35,085 nucleotides of DNA, taken from the NCBI GenBank assembly GCA_002699165.1, contig PABO01000012.1:51692-86776 (forward strand). The letters run 5' to 3'. Of the stretch, positions 35,084-35,085 are shown one piece after another. Within the stretch, counting starts at the first letter, position 1; each line of letters opens with the position of its first letter. The position numbers were made by a program, and so were the translations under genes. Source of the DNA: Chloroflexota bacterium (GTDB lineage: Bacteria > Chloroflexota > Dehalococcoidia > Lucifugimonadales > Lucifugimonadaceae). Below the pieces are notes generated by a model. That model ran no database searches. It had not been told where the DNA came from and saw nothing but the letters and a program-made list of their open reading frames with translations.

Positions 35084-35085
35084 AT

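Noticed and set aside
34530-35085. Three direct repeats that could be a CRISPR array
   Set aside because: Spacing between copies is unequal (about 165 and 359 bases), the spaces hold genes, there are no cas genes, and each copy reads as a promoter with a fixed 17-base spacer.

Overview
The window is a compact, visibly AT-rich bacterial chromosome segment with very short intergenic spaces, many start-stop overlaps and mostly minus-strand genes. The two-subunit glycine dehydrogenase (GcvPA plus GcvPB), a threonyl-tRNA synthetase without a TGS domain, rpoBC detached from the ribosomal protein L10/L12 genes, and a set of enolase-superfamily, DHDPS-family, flavin monooxygenase and sulfatase genes together suggest a free-living marine bacterium of the Chloroflexota, most like the SAR202 clade. 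That placement is inference from gene content; no 16S gene is present.

Layout. 1-2602: an EamA transporter (-), a 2-keto-3-deoxygluconate kinase (+) and a secreted or membrane YtkA-like protein (+). 2605-14355: a long minus-strand array, in transcription order a tiny membrane protein, a 36-residue Cys-rich metallothionein-like peptide, a DHDPS-family aldolase, thrS, citrate synthase, a MidA-type methyltransferase, gcvT, gcvH, gcvPA, gcvPB, a D-2-hydroxyacid dehydrogenase and an enolase-superfamily dehydratase. 14410-19455: a flavin monooxygenase, an orphan DNA methyltransferase, three small membrane proteins in a tight cluster, a Cys-type sulfatase and an unknown protein. 19470-27675: tRNA-Val(GAC), rpoC and rpoB, with a promoter and an attenuator-like leader upstream of rpoB. 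27827-30852: glutaredoxin, an alpha/beta hydrolase, a second DHDPS-family protein that lacks the usual catalytic Tyr, and AlaX, which ends in a clear terminator. 30895-35085: membrane protein, aldo-keto reductase, acyltransferase, a coiled-coil lipoprotein, then three small minus-strand genes, each behind a near-identical copy of the same promoter.

How the genes fit together. The enolase-family dehydratase, KDG kinase, two DHDPS-family proteins, hydroxyacid dehydrogenase and aldo-keto reductase look like pieces of sugar-acid and hydroxyacid breakdown. The glycine cleavage genes sit in one transcription unit with citrate synthase, linking C1 supply to central carbon flow. Several genes have a -10 box only 6-7 bases before the start codon, which points to leaderless mRNAs.

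The least expected items are the triplicated promoter with its small genes, the Cys-rich peptide, the midA gene with no canonical start codon, and the two mutually exclusive hairpins in the rpoBC leader. Six genes listed here are shorter than 60 codons and were found by reading the gaps by eye.
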